Of a stretch of 64,000 nt of DNA, positions 30,056-40,118 are shown piece after piece; the first letter of the stretch is position 1, and each line of letters opens with the position of its first letter. The notes under the pieces were generated by a model that did not search any database, was not told the origin of the DNA, and saw only the letters and a list, made by a program, of their open reading frames with translations. The position numbers and the translations under genes were made by a program. The stretch is taken from contig NZ_SPNJ01000004.1 of the NCBI RefSeq assembly GCF_004563925.1, positions 434,001 through 498,000 on the forward strand, read 5' to 3'. This stretch comes from Herbaspirillum sp. 3R11 (GTDB taxonomy: Bacteria; Pseudomonadota; Gammaproteobacteria; Burkholderiales; Burkholderiaceae_D).

Positions 30056-30242
30056 AATGCAAGAAGCGTCATTTATTGTTATTGCCTGCATCGCAGCGCT
30101 GAAGTAAGGTAGCAACGCCTGTTGCAATCAGGCTGCCATCACAGTGCTCTGGCCAGCAAAAAGAAGAACCGGGAATCGTTCACCGATCGGGCCAGCGGCA
30201 AGCTGATGGATATAAAGGAGAAGGCGTTCTTGGGGAGACTTT

Positions 30243-31127
30243 ATGTACCAGTACCACAAATGGATACGGTCGTTTCACGCGGTCGCAAAGACGCGCAGCT
30301 TTACTGCCGCTGCGACGTATTTGCAAATCGGCCAGCCGACCATCAGTGAACAGGTCAAGGCATTGGAAGACCGATTCGCCGTGGAGTTGCTATACCGCAG
30401 CGGTCGCCACGTCGAACTGACTGATGCCGGCCGGCGTTTGTATGAAATTACGGAAGGAATTTTTGGCCAGGAGGATGAGGCCGTTCAGCTGCTACAGAGT
30501 CTGCACTCTCAAAAAACCGGGTTGTTGCGCATCGGCGCGGTTTCTCCGCCGGTGGTCATGAATCTGACTTACGATCTGATGCACAGACACCCTGGCATCG
30601 AGTTCGCGATTTCGATCAATTCGGAAAAGGAGACGCTTTCCCGGCTTTATGATTTTACGATCGACATTGCGATATTGGCGTACGTAGATCCGGATAAACG
30701 CTTGCATGTGACTCCTTATCGCACCTACCCGATCGTTGCCGTAGTGCGAGACGACCACGCCTGGGCAAACAAGGCGTCCGTACCGCTGAAACAGATTCAG
30801 CATGAAGCGATCATCATGCGGGAATCCGGCTCCAAAACGCGCGAGTTGCTGGAACAGGCATGCAGCAAGCAAGACATCCGGATCAACTGCGTCATGGAAC
30901 TCAACAGCCGTGAAGCCATCATGCATGCCATTGCCGAAGGCCTTGGCATAGGATTCGTGGCGGAGATCGAATACACCGCCATACCGGGGACGAAAGCGAT
31001 TCGACTGCGGGACGCGGAGGTCAATATCAATTACTACATGTGCGCGCTTGCAGTTCGCAAGAATCGTCCTCTGATAAAAGACGTACTTGACAGGGGATAC
31101 GAACAAAAGAGCGGTCGCAAAAAATGA
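30243..31127 (+). CDS. LysR-family regulator of the phosphonate locus
   Basis: LysR regulator of 294 aa, MYQYHKWIRSFHAVAKTRSF at the N-terminus and helix-turn-helix YLQIGQPTISEQVKALE (27-43). It resembles the aminoethylphosphonate-catabolism-associated LysR group. GGGGAG lies five bases before the ATG. It is divergent from the alcohol dehydrogenase and the whole phn locus, which makes it the obvious regulator. The ligand is probably a phosphonate, by inference. Confidence 0.9.
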   Translation: MYQYHKWIRSFHAVAKTRSFTAAATYLQIGQPTISEQVKALEDRFAVELLYRSGRHVELTDAGRRLYEITEGIFGQEDEAVQLLQSLHSQKTGLLRIGAVSPPVVMNLTYDLMHRHPGIEFAISINSEKETLSRLYDFTIDIAILAYVDPDKRLHVTPYRTYPIVAVVRDDHAWANKASVPLKQIQHEAIIMRESGSKTRELLEQACSKQDIRINCVMELNSREAIMHAIAEGLGIGFVAEIEYTAIPGTKAIRLRDAEVNINYYMCALAVRKNRPLIKDVLDRGYEQKSGRKK

Positions 31128-31203
31128 TATCCGAATAGATGTTTTGACAAATCGATCTTTCGGATAGAGGTAGTCGCATGCGTTTCTACGGAACCAGGCA
31201 TTG

Positions 31204-31980
31204 TCAATTCGTTCGCTTGGGGAGGAGTGCTATATGCTTGTCTAGTATCAACTTCAGTTTGCCTTCGCGACGCATGCTATCCAATTGAAGATTCAGGGCC
31301 TTCAGGTGTTTGATACATGGACTTGACTTAATGATTGCGATGAAATTGTCAGACTCCGAGACATACGGCTTCAGGGCAACGAAACTGTCATTCTGACCAG
31401 ACGCGGCTAAGTAGACTAATCCGCTGTAATACCCTGTAATCAAGTAATCGATACGGCGTAGTTCGAGTTTTTTAAAATTCATATAGGCCTTTTGCTCGGC
31501 CTCCACCTGTAAATGCCCTCTCAGAAATTCATCGAAGCCATTCCCGAACTGATTGCCAAGCGTAACTCCTCCTTTTTTTCCGATCAGGTCGCTCCATCCC
31601 GAGTAACTGAAGCTTCGCTCCCTTGCAACGAATACGGCAATGGGATTGGGAAATAGCGCGACGTTTGTGTAGGTCAGATACTCGCGTCTTTCGGGCGTGT
31701 CTTTGAGGGATGAGATCATATCGATCTCACCTTCCTCTGCGCTTTTCAGCACGCGATGGAAAGGACCGACGTAGCGAACCTCGTAAGGGATGCCGAGGGC
31801 GCTCAAGGCGCTCGTCGCGATTTCGATACTGGCGCCGGTAAGATTTTTTCCGTCGTACCATTGCAGGGGAGCATAGTCGGAGTCAGCCGAAATAACCACT
31901 TTTCGACATTCCTTTTCCTGCGACCATGCGACCAAGGGGGCGAGCGCAATGAGCAAGGCGCATCGGATGAGAATAGGCAT
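31204..31980 (-). CDS. Periplasmic substrate-binding protein, family 3 (amino-acid type), orphan
   Basis: Solute-binding protein of 258 aa with a signal peptide (ILIRCALLIALAPLVAWSQ, cleavage near residue 20). The family pattern follows: SADSDYAPLQWYDG, ASIEIATSALSALGIPYEVRYVGP and EGEIDMISSLKDTPERREYL. A cysteine pair (C25 region and C222 region, SSPCIKH) could form a disulfide. No permease or ATPase lies nearby, so it may serve as an orphan receptor or work with a distant importer. Lower GC than the core genes. Function is open. Confidence 0.85.
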   Translation of the reverse strand: MPILIRCALLIALAPLVAWSQEKECRKVVISADSDYAPLQWYDGKNLTGASIEIATSALSALGIPYEVRYVGPFHRVLKSAEEGEIDMISSLKDTPERREYLTYTNVALFPNPIAVFVARERSFSYSGWSDLIGKKGGVTLGNQFGNGFDEFLRGHLQVEAEQKAYMNFKKLELRRIDYLITGYYSGLVYLAASGQNDSFVALKPYVSESDNFIAIIKSSPCIKHLKALNLQLDSMRREGKLKLILDKHIALLPKRTN

Positions 31981-32100
31981 GAGCGGTCTCCCAGCGAATT
32001 TTATGTAATATTCTGCCGTATGGTTTCTGCACTATAAACCGAATAAAACCTATTGTGGAAGCTGAATCCCCTCCCCAATTGTTGGGGGCTGATTTTTCCC

Positions 32101-32382
32101 TTGCCGATTGCTCTCTTGCAAGAGATCGCCAGACGTTTAGGCATCTCACGCGACACCGTCAGGCGGTACATTTGCGCTGAATCCATCGAGCCAGCCTATG
32201 CAGATAGGCGTCCCTGGAGCTCTCTAGATAGATACACACTAAAACTCTCAGCGTGGTTAAAGACCGAGGAGGTCAAATCACGCAAGCAGCGCCGTACCTT
32301 AAAGCAGCTGCACTTAGAGCTGCGATCCTTGGGTTATGAGGGGTCGTACGATCGCGTCGCAGCCTTCGCAAGACGCTGGAAG
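32101..32382 (+). pseudogene. IS21-family transposase (IstA) remnant
   Basis: A fragment of about 94 codons with the IstA N-terminal helix-turn-helix: QEIARRLGISRDTVRRYI, then RRPWSSLDRYTLKLSAWL and RRTLKQLHLELRSLGYEG. Intact IstA proteins are about 400-500 aa and continue into a DDE domain; here similarity stops at ARRWKVDQ and the catalytic domain and istB are absent. The upstream start of the gene is also missing. It is a dead piece of an insertion sequence in an AT-richer accessory stretch. Confidence 0.8.
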
Positions 32383-32485
32383 GTGGATCAATTGGAGGGG
32401 GTCAATTCCACGAGCAAATCAACAAACAAAGCTTGCAAAGTCGTTTTCATAAGCAATAGTGGGGCTGCAATTGTATTATTCGAAA

Positions 32486-32509
32486 GTCCGCAACCGGCCA
32501 GAAGCGGAC
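32486..32509. repeat. Dispersed 24-bp palindromic repeat, copy 1
   Basis: GTCCGC, then AACCGGCCAGAA, then GCGGAC: a 6-bp-arm dyad with central CGGCCA. It lies between the IS21 remnant and the next small gene. Same unit as the copies at 34089, 49652, 55875 and 56985. Confidence 0.85.
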
Positions 32510-32544
32510 CTTGGATATCCTGTTGAATATACGAAAGTCTCGGC

Positions 32545-32925
32545 ATGGAAAAATTGACCGTTATCTCAGTTGAACCATTTACACCAGGTGATGAAAGTGC
32601 CTCCGTCACGGTAAGTAGCGGCAGTCATGAAATCGTAGCGTTTTGTTGGCCCTGCAGCCTTAGTGTCGGTGACATCATTGAAAATCGACTATCTATTCTA
32701 GACGGAAATGCCGTAGCTACTTACCTTGCAGATTGGCCGGAAGATGAAAAAACGGCTTTATCGTCGGAATGGATTGAGCGTACCGAAAATTATTCTTACC
32801 GGGGACGTGGACGTGTGATTGACGAGTCAGACGGCCTCGTCGAAGTGAGGGGATTTGTGATTGATTTTGGGGATATTTTAGGTCAAGGGCATGTCGATTT
32901 CGAGATTAACCGCCTTGATATCTGA
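32545..32925 (+). CDS. Hypothetical protein, 126 aa
   Basis: Acidic small protein (MEKLTVISVEPFTPGDES...) without signal peptide or membrane segment. It looks like a compact beta-rich domain: repeated short strands and glycines, ending GHVDFEINRLDI. I do not recognise a family. It lies in the AT-richer island with an IS21 remnant and a DUF6881-like gene, a setting where orphan immunity proteins are common; that is only context. The ribosome site is weak. A degenerate repeat copy follows its stop by 48 bases. Confidence 0.6.
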   Translation: MEKLTVISVEPFTPGDESASVTVSSGSHEIVAFCWPCSLSVGDIIENRLSILDGNAVATYLADWPEDEKTALSSEWIERTENYSYRGRGRVIDESDGLVEVRGFVIDFGDILGQGHVDFEINRLDI

Positions 32926-32972
32926 CGTTAGTCTGCCCTTGCACAGGAAACTGTCCTTGCCCTTCTCGGACG

Positions 32973-32994
32973 GCCGCTACCGGCCAGAAGCAGA
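32973..32994. repeat. Dispersed palindromic repeat, degenerate copy 2
   Basis: GCCGCTACCGGCCAGAAG followed by CAGAC matches the repeat core CGGCCAGAAG but has lost the outer GTCCGC arm and carries CAGAC for GGAC. Confidence 0.5.
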
Positions 32995-33083
32995 CTTTGG
33001 TCGTGGTCGTGTATTGTTCTGGCACTTGTTCTAAGAATTCCTCTTTTTAATCATTCTGTTTTGACACTCATTTTTATTTAACG

Positions 33084-33638
33084 ATGAAACTTATTTTCTC
33101 CATCGCGCTTACCGCTGCGGTAATCACATCGATTGTTGCGACCGCTTCGGCGGCCCAGCCTTCTTCGCAAGTTTTGTCCTCAAACGAAATTGCAGCTAAG
33201 GCGGCGGTCACGCCTCCATTTTCAGAAGAACGAAATGCGGCAGTCGGTTTTGTCGCAACCCAGAATTTTTATATAGGACGTATGGCGTTGACATGTAAGC
33301 CACTACTGGGACAGCCAGATTCGTTTCCTTCGGATATGGTCGCCAAATGGCGGACAGCAAACGGGCAATACGTCCGTGCTATGACAGTTTATTTATCCGA
33401 TTTAGTCAAATCCATTCCCGACCCCACAGGCGCCAAGGACTTCGTGAATTACATCAACAATACTGTCCAACGCAACGGTCAGGGTGCGGTCAATGACGCT
33501 ATTAAGGGGACAGATGAAGAACGGAAAACGGCTTGCATGCAGTTCGTCATAAATTTTGCAGATGGCCGTTTAAACATTACAGAAAAATCCCCATTTTTTG
33601 CAACTTTGCAAAACTTGGCTAGCGAATACGGCCGATGA
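33084..33638 (+). CDS. Secreted hypothetical protein, 184 aa
   Basis: Signal peptide in residues 1-23 (MKLIFSIALTAAVITSIVATASA), so periplasmic or secreted. The mature part is mostly helical by pattern, with two cysteines (C71 and C151) that could pair. I do not recognise the family. Codon use is less GC-biased than in the core genes. AT-rich upstream sequence, weak ribosome site. No partner gene is evident. A real gene is likely because of the good signal peptide and length. Confidence 0.65.
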   Translation: MKLIFSIALTAAVITSIVATASAAQPSSQVLSSNEIAAKAAVTPPFSEERNAAVGFVATQNFYIGRMALTCKPLLGQPDSFPSDMVAKWRTANGQYVRAMTVYLSDLVKSIPDPTGAKDFVNYINNTVQRNGQGAVNDAIKGTDEERKTACMQFVINFADGRLNITEKSPFFATLQNLASEYGR

Positions 33639-33726
33639 GAGCGTCCCTATGGGTGTTAAAGGGCCTCTGTTTCGACTTCGTGAGAGCACTCGCGATTCTT
33701 TGCATGCGTCAGTTTTCGCAAATAAT

Positions 33727-33756
33727 CCGTTGCCCCCAATCGGCCAAGCGCGGACG
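33727..33756. repeat. Dispersed palindromic repeat, degenerate copy 3
   Basis: CCAATCGGCCAAGCGCGGAC keeps the core CAATCGGCCA and the right arm GCGGAC, but the left arm reads CCGTTGCC instead of GTCCGC. It lies just upstream of the DUF6881-like gene. Confidence 0.5.
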
Positions 33757-33796
33757 CTCACGATAAACCGGGTATGCCAATATTCAGGGGGCTTTG

Positions 33797-34075
33797 TTGG
33801 AAAAGTACATAAGGGTGCAGTGGCTACACGATTTCGAATCGGAGCCTGTGATGATATACGTCGAACTCGACGAAAATCGTAATGAACTCCGCAAGGTTGA
33901 AGTCTACCGCGACGGCCATCATGATTTTTCCGATGGTTCTAGGTCAACAGGGAATACTAAGCTCAGTGAAGAGCCAATCCCTCCTATCCTGGATATCAAT
34001 CAGGATGCGCAGTTTGAAGCCTCTCCGATACAACAGGAAGAGTTCGAAGCTGTATGGAAAAACGCTTTGGTTTAA
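33797..34075 (+). CDS. DUF6881-like small protein (possible orphan immunity protein)
   Basis: 92 aa, reading LEKYIRVQWLHDFESEPV at the start and then YVELDENRNELRKVEVYRDG, a pattern I recognise as DUF6881: RVQW-HD near the N-terminus, E-D-x-R-E-x-RKVEV-RDG, and a Pro-Pro-I motif later. TTG 33797 is chosen because AGGGGG lies five bases upstream; TTG 33794 is also in frame. DUF6881 genes often occur singly or in arrays beside polymorphic toxins, but no toxin gene is present here, so an immunity role is an inference. Confidence 0.7.
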   Translation: MEKYIRVQWLHDFESEPVMIYVELDENRNELRKVEVYRDGHHDFSDGSRSTGNTKLSEEPIPPILDINQDAQFEASPIQQEEFEAVWKNALV

Positions 34076-34088
34076 TGAAGTCGAAATG

Positions 34089-34112
34089 GTCCGCTATCGG
34101 CCAATAGCGGAC
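34089..34112. repeat. Dispersed 24-bp palindromic repeat, copy 4 (perfect dyad)
   Basis: Best copy: GTCCGCTAT and ATAGCGGAC form a perfect 9-bp stem around the loop CGGCCA. It starts 14 bases after the stop of the DUF6881-like gene, where it could act as a transcript-end hairpin; no T-run follows. Confidence 0.9.
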
Positions 34113-34174
34113 GTCTAGGCCTCGTAAAAATCCGTCTTCATGAAAAAAACGAGTTCGAGCGTGCGGGGGAGATC

Positions 34175-34282
34175 ATGTTTTTCATGGGAAATTATTTTGT
34201 TTGCCTCCATGAGATAGCGCTAAGAATGCAGCTACAGCGGGTTGCGGAGATCAGAAGACACCCAAACATCCGACACACATAA
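34175..34282 (+). CDS. Possible small ORF, 35 aa
   Basis: MFFMGNYFVCLHEIALRM onward, preceded by GGGGGAG three bases before the ATG, an unusually strong ribosome site in an otherwise gene-free 350-base stretch (34116-34469). No family recognised. The spacing is short and the peptide unremarkable, so it may be chance. The remainder of the stretch is AT-rich and must carry the promoter of the HD-GYP gene. Confidence 0.25.
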   Translation: MFFMGNYFVCLHEIALRMQLQRVAEIRRHPNIRHT

Positions 34283-34469
34283 ATAAAATTTTCAGATATG
34301 TCGCTGAACAAGCTATGAAGCAACTGTTGTTCTGCTACATTACTTGTAACCAAGCTTGCAATAATCAACCTCAGCGGTTAACAGCCAGTAACGTAGGTGA
34401 TGAAGGATGCTGGCGAAACACGCAACATCAACATAACAAATAACAGCCGCCCCTGTACCGGAGCAAGCC

Positions 34470-35633
34470 ATGGAACCTGCACTCGAGTTTTCCCGCAAGC
34501 CGATCATTCTAATTGTCGACGACAGCCCGGACAATCTGTTGCTGATGGCCAATCTGCTCAAAGAGGGCGACCGGTACGTCGTCAAGATCGCCAACAATGG
34601 CGAGAAGGCCTTGCGCATCGTACAGTCCAATCCATTGCCTGACCTGATCCTGCTCGACATCATGATGCCCGGCCTGTCGGGGCACGAAGTGGCGCAGGTC
34701 CTGAAGAGCGACCCGCACACACGGGACATCCCCATCATCTTCCTGACCGCGATGGCATCGACTGCCGACGAGACGCGTGGACTTACGATGGGTGCTGCGG
34801 ACTACATCACTAAACCCATCAGTCCACCGGTCGTGCTGGCGCGCGTGGAGACGCAACTCAAGGTCAAGGCGGCGGCAGATTTCCTGAAAGACAAGAGCGA
34901 CTATCTGGAGCAGGAAGTCGCCCGGCGCACACTCGAAGTCCTGGCCATTCAGGATGTGACCATCCACGCGATGGCCTCGCTGGCCGAAACACGCGACAAC
35001 GAAACGGGCAACCACATCCGCCGCACTCAGTACTACATGAAGATATTGGCCGAGCATCTGCGCGACCATCCGCGCTTCCGTCATTTTCTCGATGATGAAA
35101 CGATCAAGCTGCTGTTCAAGTCGGCGCCTTTGCACGACATCGGCAAGATCGGCATTCCCGACCGGATTCTGCTCAAACCGGGCAAGTTCACGCCGGAAGA
35201 ATTCGAAATCATGAAGACGCACACCACCCTTGGGCGCGATGCGATCGCGCATGCCGAGCAACAACTGGGCATGAATGTCGAATTTCTGCATCTCGCAAAG
35301 GAAATCGCCTACGGCCATCAGGAAAAATGGGACGGCTCCGGCTATCCCGAAGGCAAAGCGGGAGACGACATCCCCATTTCCGCGCGGCTCATGGCGGTGG
35401 CGGATGTCTACGATGCCCTGATCAGCCGGCGCGTTTATAAAAATGGCATGTCGCACGACGAAGCCGCACGCATCATGCGCGAAGGACACGGCAAGCATTT
35501 CGATCCCGACGTCTGCGATGCTTTCTTCGCCTGCGTGGATCAATTTCGGGCGGTCGCGGCACAATTCGCCGATTCCGATCACGACATGGCGCAAAAAGCC
35601 GCCGCCCTGCAATTCATTTCCGGTGCCGAATGA
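34470..35633 (+). CDS. Response regulator with HD-GYP c-di-GMP phosphodiesterase domain (RpfG-like)
   Basis: 387 aa. The receiver domain (about 11-130) has the acidic pair DD in LIVDDSPDN, phospho-acceptor Asp in LILLDIMMPG and lysine in DYITKPISPP. A coiled linker (about 140-175) leads to an HD-GYP domain with the metal motif HDIGKIGIPD and the HQEKWDGSGYPEG signature, both intact, so c-di-GMP hydrolysis is expected. CGGAG lies six bases before the ATG. The hybrid kinase gene starts 33 bp downstream and is the natural phosphodonor. Confidence 0.95.
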   Translation: MEPALEFSRKPIILIVDDSPDNLLLMANLLKEGDRYVVKIANNGEKALRIVQSNPLPDLILLDIMMPGLSGHEVAQVLKSDPHTRDIPIIFLTAMASTADETRGLTMGAADYITKPISPPVVLARVETQLKVKAAADFLKDKSDYLEQEVARRTLEVLAIQDVTIHAMASLAETRDNETGNHIRRTQYYMKILAEHLRDHPRFRHFLDDETIKLLFKSAPLHDIGKIGIPDRILLKPGKFTPEEFEIMKTHTTLGRDAIAHAEQQLGMNVEFLHLAKEIAYGHQEKWDGSGYPEGKAGDDIPISARLMAVADVYDALISRRVYKNGMSHDEAARIMREGHGKHFDPDVCDAFFACVDQFRAVAAQFADSDHDMAQKAAALQFISGAE

Positions 35634-35666
35634 ATTTTCCGCTGACTGCATGACATGGGAGCTCGC

Positions 35667-38600
35667 ATGAGTTCGGCTTTTCAGATCCTGGAGCGCTTGC
35701 CGCTTCGTCATAAGCTGGTAGTTGGTTTTGTGTCGCTGTTGCTGTTTTCCCTTGCCCTCGGCATTCAAAGTCTGCAAACGCAGGCCGACCTGAGCAGGGA
35801 CCTGAAGCGGCTGCAGGAAGAAGGCATCATCGGCATCGCCAGGGTGCAGGAGGGCAGAATCCATTTTGCACACATGGTGCTTGCGGCCCATCGCATCGTC
35901 AGTGCGGAATCGGTGGGAGAACGCGACGAGGCCGTGCAGGAAATGGACGATGCATACCAGTACGTCCAGCAAGCTATTCAGTCGACCCGCCCGACGCTAT
36001 TCAAGTCGGACAATGTCGAACGTCTGGACCAGTTCGAGATACTCCTCTCCCGCATGCGGCGGACCATGTCGGAGGCGCTGGATCTCTCCAAGCAAGGCAT
36101 GCGACGCGAAGCCGCATCGCTGGTCGAGAGCATCAGCTTCAAGGAAGTCAACCGCAGCGCCGATAGGCTGCTGGCGGAAATTGCCACCGTCAAAGAGTTT
36201 GGCGTGCGCGACACGGCGGTGAATGTCCAGACTTTCGCCTTTACCCGCAACGTATTGACGTACGCCCTGCTGCTCGGAGGACTGGTCCTGGCGCTGGCCT
36301 TTTCCTGGTTGATCAGCAGATCCATCAGGCGCCCCATCAACCGGGTCAGAATCGCGGTGGAAGAGCTGGCCGCCGGCAAGCTGCACCTGGATATCCCGCA
36401 TACGGATTATCAGAACGAGACCGGCGATCTGGCCCGTGCCATCGCTTCCTTGCAGACCGAATCAATCCAGCTCGAGGCCCAGCGCTGGATCAAGTCGCAG
36501 GAAGCCATGATTCAGTCAGCACTGCAGCAGGCGGACTCACCGGAAGAACTGGCGGCACTGTTCTTCCAGCATCTGGCCCCGCTGCTGCATATCGGCCAGG
36601 GCCTGCTCTACCGCTGGGACAGCGCACGCGAAGTACTGACCCTGGCGGGCGGCTACGCCGTCAGCGGCGATCACGCACCAGCCGGAAAAATCGAACCGGG
36701 CGTCGGCCTGCTCGGCCAATGCGCCAGAGACCGGTTGCCCAGAACAATGCAGCAGGGTGGCGACGGCGCTTGGCACATCCACTCGGCGCTTGGCGAGATT
36801 GCCCACAGCGAGATCATGGTGCGACCAATTCTTAATGGCGACAAGCTGGCAGGCGTGCTGGAGCTCGCCTGCTTCGAGACGGCAGACGACAGCGCCAGGT
36901 CCTTGCTGGAAGAAGTGTTGCCGCGTCTCGCCATCAGCATGGAGATACTCGATCGCTCCCTGACCGTACAACATCTGCTGACGCAGTCACAGGAGCAGGC
37001 ATCGCGTCTGGAAGAGCAGGCGACCGAACTGGAAGCTCAGCAAGCCGCTCTCAAAGAGACGGAAGCCTGGTTTCGCGGTGTGGTGGAGTCGGCCCCGGAC
37101 GGCATGCTGGTGGTCGATGAACACGGCAAGATCATTCTCGCCAATACTCAGCTTGACGGTTTGTTTGGCTATGAGACCGGCGAACTGCTCGGCCTGTCCG
37201 TGGAACAATTGGTGCCGGCCTCGGTTCGTCCCCGTCATGCCGGGCTGCGTAAAGGTTTCACTAGAGAAGAGGGCACCCGACAGATGGGCGGAGGCCTGAT
37301 GGATCTGCAGGGTGTTCGCAAGGACGGCAGCCTGTTCTCTGTCGAAATCGGTTTGGCTTCGTTGCCAGCAGTGGGCGAATACGGTCAGTGCGTTTGTGCG
37401 TCGGTGCGTGACACGAGTGAGCGCCGCGCCATGGAGGCCAAGGTTCAGGAAAGTGAAAAACGCATGCGCCGGGTGCTCGACAGCAGCCCCGTGGCCATGT
37501 CCATCGAACGGCAAGACGACCGTTCGCTGATCTATTGCAACCGGCAGCTGGAAATCCTCACGGGCATGAGCGCGGATGAATTGTTTTCCCGGGACAAGGC
37601 ATCCGGCTTGTGGGCCGATGACGGATGCAGGCAGCGCTACGCGCAGGCGATTTCCGCCGGCGATGTTCTCAATTTTGAAGCCGGCTTCCTCCGCCCTGAC
37701 GGTTCGGTCGTGGAGGTTCTGCTGAGCGCCATCCAGGTGCCGCTGGCGTCCGGCGACATTACGGTCGAATGGTATTACGACATCACCGATCGCAAGCGCG
37801 CCGAGGAAGAGGTCCGCCGCGCCAAGGAGATTGCCGAGGGCGCCACCCGCGCCAAGAGTGAATTCCTCGCGAACATGAGCCACGAAATCCGTACGCCGAT
37901 GAACGCCATCATCGGCATGAGCCATCTGGCGCTGTCCACGCAGCTGGACAAGAAACAGCGCAACTATATCGAGAAGGTCCATCGTTCTGCAGAAAATCTG
38001 CTGGGAATCATCAACGACATTCTTGACTTTTCAAAGATCGAAGCCGGCAAGATGACTGTGGAGCGCATCGATTTCCGGCTCGAAGACGTGATGGACAACT
38101 TTGCCAGCATGGTCGGTCTCAAGGCCGACGACAAAGGGCTTGAATTGCTGTTTGACAGCCCGTCGGATATACCGACTGCCCTGATCGGCGACCCCTTGCG
38201 ACTGGGTCAGGTGCTGATCAACCTCGGCAACAATGCCACCAAGTTCACCGAAAACGGAGAGATCGTCGTCGGCATCAAGCAAGTTTCCGTGACGCCGGAT
38301 GAGGTGGAGTTGCATTTCTGGGTACGAGATACCGGGATCGGCATGACGCCGGAACAATGCAGTCGCATGTTCGAGTCATTCAGCCAGGCCGATAGCTCGA
38401 CGACCCGCAAATACGGTGGGACGGGACTGGGTCTGGCCATCTCCAAGCGTCTGGTCGAGATGATGGACGGCCGCGTCTGGGTGGAGAGCGAACATGGAAA
38501 GGGCTCGACTTTCCACTTTCATGCGCGCTTCGGCCTTCAGCGCAATGCTGCGCCGCGTCGCATGTTCAAGGCGGAAGAGCTGCTCGGTCTGCGTGTTCTC

Positions 38601-40055
38601 GTGGTGGATGACAACGCCAGCGCGCGCGAGATCCTCTCGACCATGGCGCGCAGCTTTGGGCTGGAAGTGGACATGGCCAGCAGCGGCAGCAAGGCACTAC
38701 ATCTTCTGAAGGATGCCGAGCGCAGGGAGCTGCCTTACGATCTTGTCTTGATGGACTGGAAAATGCCGGGAATGGATGGCGTGGAAACGGTACTCCAGAT
38801 GAACGCGGGCGAGATTCGTTCGGTACCTTCGGTCATCATGGTTACGGCTTTCGGCCGCGATGAGGCACAGGAAGAAGCTGCGCGCATGCAGGTTCGGCTG
38901 TCGTCGGTGCTGACCAAACCGGTCACGCCGTCCACCTTGCTCGAGGCAATCGGCGAGGCGCTGGGCAAAGGGGTCGTGACCGAGACCCGCTCCACCGAAC
39001 GGCATGATCAAAGCGCCGGCAATGTCGCGCTCCTGGCCGGCGCTCGCGTACTGCTGGTGGAAGACAATGAAATGAATCAGGAGCTGGCCGGCGAGTTGCT
39101 GACGGCCGCCGGCATCTCCTTCATGCTTGCAGAAAACGGCCAGCAAGCGCTCGATATTCTTGCCGGCGACGAAACCTTCGATGGCGTGCTGATGGATTGC
39201 CAGATGCCTGTCATGGATGGATATACGGCGACGCGCGAGATCCGTCAACAGCCCCGGTTCTCCCGATTGCCCGTCATTGCAATGACCGCCAACGCGATGG
39301 CCGGCGACCGAGAACAGGCAATTGACTGCGGCATGAACGACCATATCTCCAAGCCGCTGCATGTCGCGACGATGTTTACAACGATGGCGAAGTGGATACG
39401 TCCATCCTCTCCTCGATCGACGACGCCGCAAACGGAACGGCCGGAAAATAAGACCGCAGAGTTTCCATCGCTTGCCGGAATTGATCAGGCGGCCGGCTTG
39501 GCTACCTGCATGGGAAAACCGGATCTGTATCGTCGCATGCTGCTTAAGTTTCAGGAATCGCAGCAAGGCTTCCCGCAGTCCTTCGCCGATGCGTTGGCGG
39601 CCGGCGATCTGACAGTCGCCACCAGGCTCGCCCATACCTTGCGGGGTACCGCCGGAAATATCGGCGCGATGACGCTTGCCCAGTCTGCCGCAGACCTGGA
39701 GGCCGCCCTCCAGCAGACGGGGGGCGATGTCACATGGGCGCCTTTGTCGGCGACCGTCAACGATAAGCTGCGTACCGTTTTAGCGGGGATCACGCAACTC
39801 GGATCTGCTCCGGATTCTGGCGCGGCGCTGGTCGCAACTACGATCTCCGGACCGCGATTCCAGCAATGCCTTGATGAGCTCAAACGTCTGCTGGCCGACA
39901 GCGACGCAGCTTCGCTGGATTCGCTGAGCGAACTGGAAGGCATTGTTGCCGGAAGCAGCGAGGCAATTCAGTTGCGCGAGGTCGCGGCGAAGATTGAAAC
40001 CTTCGACTTCGATGAAGCTTTGGCCTTGCTTAACACCGTGTCTTTCGTGCGATGA
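35667..40055 (+). CDS. Hybrid sensor histidine kinase: HAMP, GAF-like, 2 PAS, HisKA/HATPase, 2 REC, Hpt
   Basis: Very large (1462 aa) BarA-like phosphorelay kinase. ATG 35667 is preferred over 35655 because GGGAG sits five bases before it. Membrane helices at about 15-33 and 190-212 bracket a periplasmic four-helix-type sensor. HAMP lies at about 218-268, a GAF-like domain at 280-430 and two PAS domains at about 460-590 and 600-715. The phospho-histidine is in [10 protein letters not shown] near 738, with ATPase motifs NNATKF (about 853) and [10 protein letters not shown] (about 916). Two receivers have Asp in [10 protein letters not shown] (about 1025) and GVLMDCQMP (about 1172). Hpt histidine lies in [11 protein letters not shown] near 1320. 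All relay residues are present. It probably drives the HD-GYP regulator just upstream. Confidence 0.94.
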   Translation: MSSAFQILERLPLRHKLVVGFVSLLLFSLALGIQSLQTQADLSRDLKRLQEEGIIGIARVQEGRIHFAHMVLAAHRIVSAESVGERDEAVQEMDDAYQYVQQAIQSTRPTLFKSDNVERLDQFEILLSRMRRTMSEALDLSKQGMRREAASLVESISFKEVNRSADRLLAEIATVKEFGVRDTAVNVQTFAFTRNVLTYALLLGGLVLALAFSWLISRSIRRPINRVRIAVEELAAGKLHLDIPHTDYQNETGDLARAIASLQTESIQLEAQRWIKSQEAMIQSALQQADSPEELAALFFQHLAPLLHIGQGLLYRWDSAREVLTLAGGYAVSGDHAPAGKIEPGVGLLGQCARDRLPRTMQQGGDGAWHIHSALGEIAHSEIMVRPILNGDKLAGVLELACFETADDSARSLLEEVLPRLAISMEILDRSLTVQHLLTQSQEQASRLEEQATELEAQQAALKETEAWFRGVVESAPDGMLVVDEHGKIILANTQLDGLFGYETGELLGLSVEQLVPASVRPRHAGLRKGFTREEGTRQMGGGLMDLQGVRKDGSLFSVEIGLASLPAVGEYGQCVCASVRDTSERRAMEAKVQESEKRMRRVLDSSPVAMSIERQDDRSLIYCNRQLEILTGMSADELFSRDKASGLWADDGCRQRYAQAISAGDVLNFEAGFLRPDGSVVEVLLSAIQVPLASGDITVEWYYDITDRKRAEEEVRRAKEIAEGATRAKSEFLANMSHEIRTPMNAIIGMSHLALSTQLDKKQRNYIEKVHRSAENLLGIINDILDFSKIEAGKMTVERIDFRLEDVMDNFASMVGLKADDKGLELLFDSPSDIPTALIGDPLRLGQVLINLGNNATKFTENGEIVVGIKQVSVTPDEVELHFWVRDTGIGMTPEQCSRMFESFSQADSSTTRKYGGTGLGLAISKRLVEMMDGRVWVESEHGKGSTFHFHARFGLQRNAAPRRMFKAEELLGLRVLVVDDNASAREILSTMARSFGLEVDMASSGSKALHLLKDAERRELPYDLVLMDWKMPGMDGVETVLQMNAGEIRSVPSVIMVTAFGRDEAQEEAARMQVRLSSVLTKPVTPSTLLEAIGEALGKGVVTETRSTERHDQSAGNVALLAGARVLLVEDNEMNQELAGELLTAAGISFMLAENGQQALDILAGDETFDGVLMDCQMPVMDGYTATREIRQQPRFSRLPVIAMTANAMAGDREQAIDCGMNDHISKPLHVATMFTTMAKWIRPSSPRSTTPQTERPENKTAEFPSLAGIDQAAGLATCMGKPDLYRRMLLKFQESQQGFPQSFADALAAGDLTVATRLAHTLRGTAGNIGAMTLAQSAADLEAALQQTGGDVTWAPLSATVNDKLRTVLAGITQLGSAPDSGAALVATTISGPRFQQCLDELKRLLADSDAASLDSLSELEGIVAGSSEAIQLREVAAKIETFDFDEALALLNTVSFVR

Positions 40056-40118
40056 ACATGCTTTGTCATCGACCAGAAATGATCCGATAAATATATTTTT
40101 AATCAACAGGGGATGGTC

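Noticed and set aside
32069-32094. CCCCAATTGTTGGGGG hairpin followed by TTTTT, upstream of the IS21 remnant
   Set aside because: It looks like a plus-strand terminator, but no plus-strand gene ends before it. It could be an IS end remnant, too uncertain to annotate.
34509-35972. Minus-strand frame opposite the HD-GYP regulator
   Set aside because: The plus-strand HD and GYP motifs are intact; the reverse frame has none.
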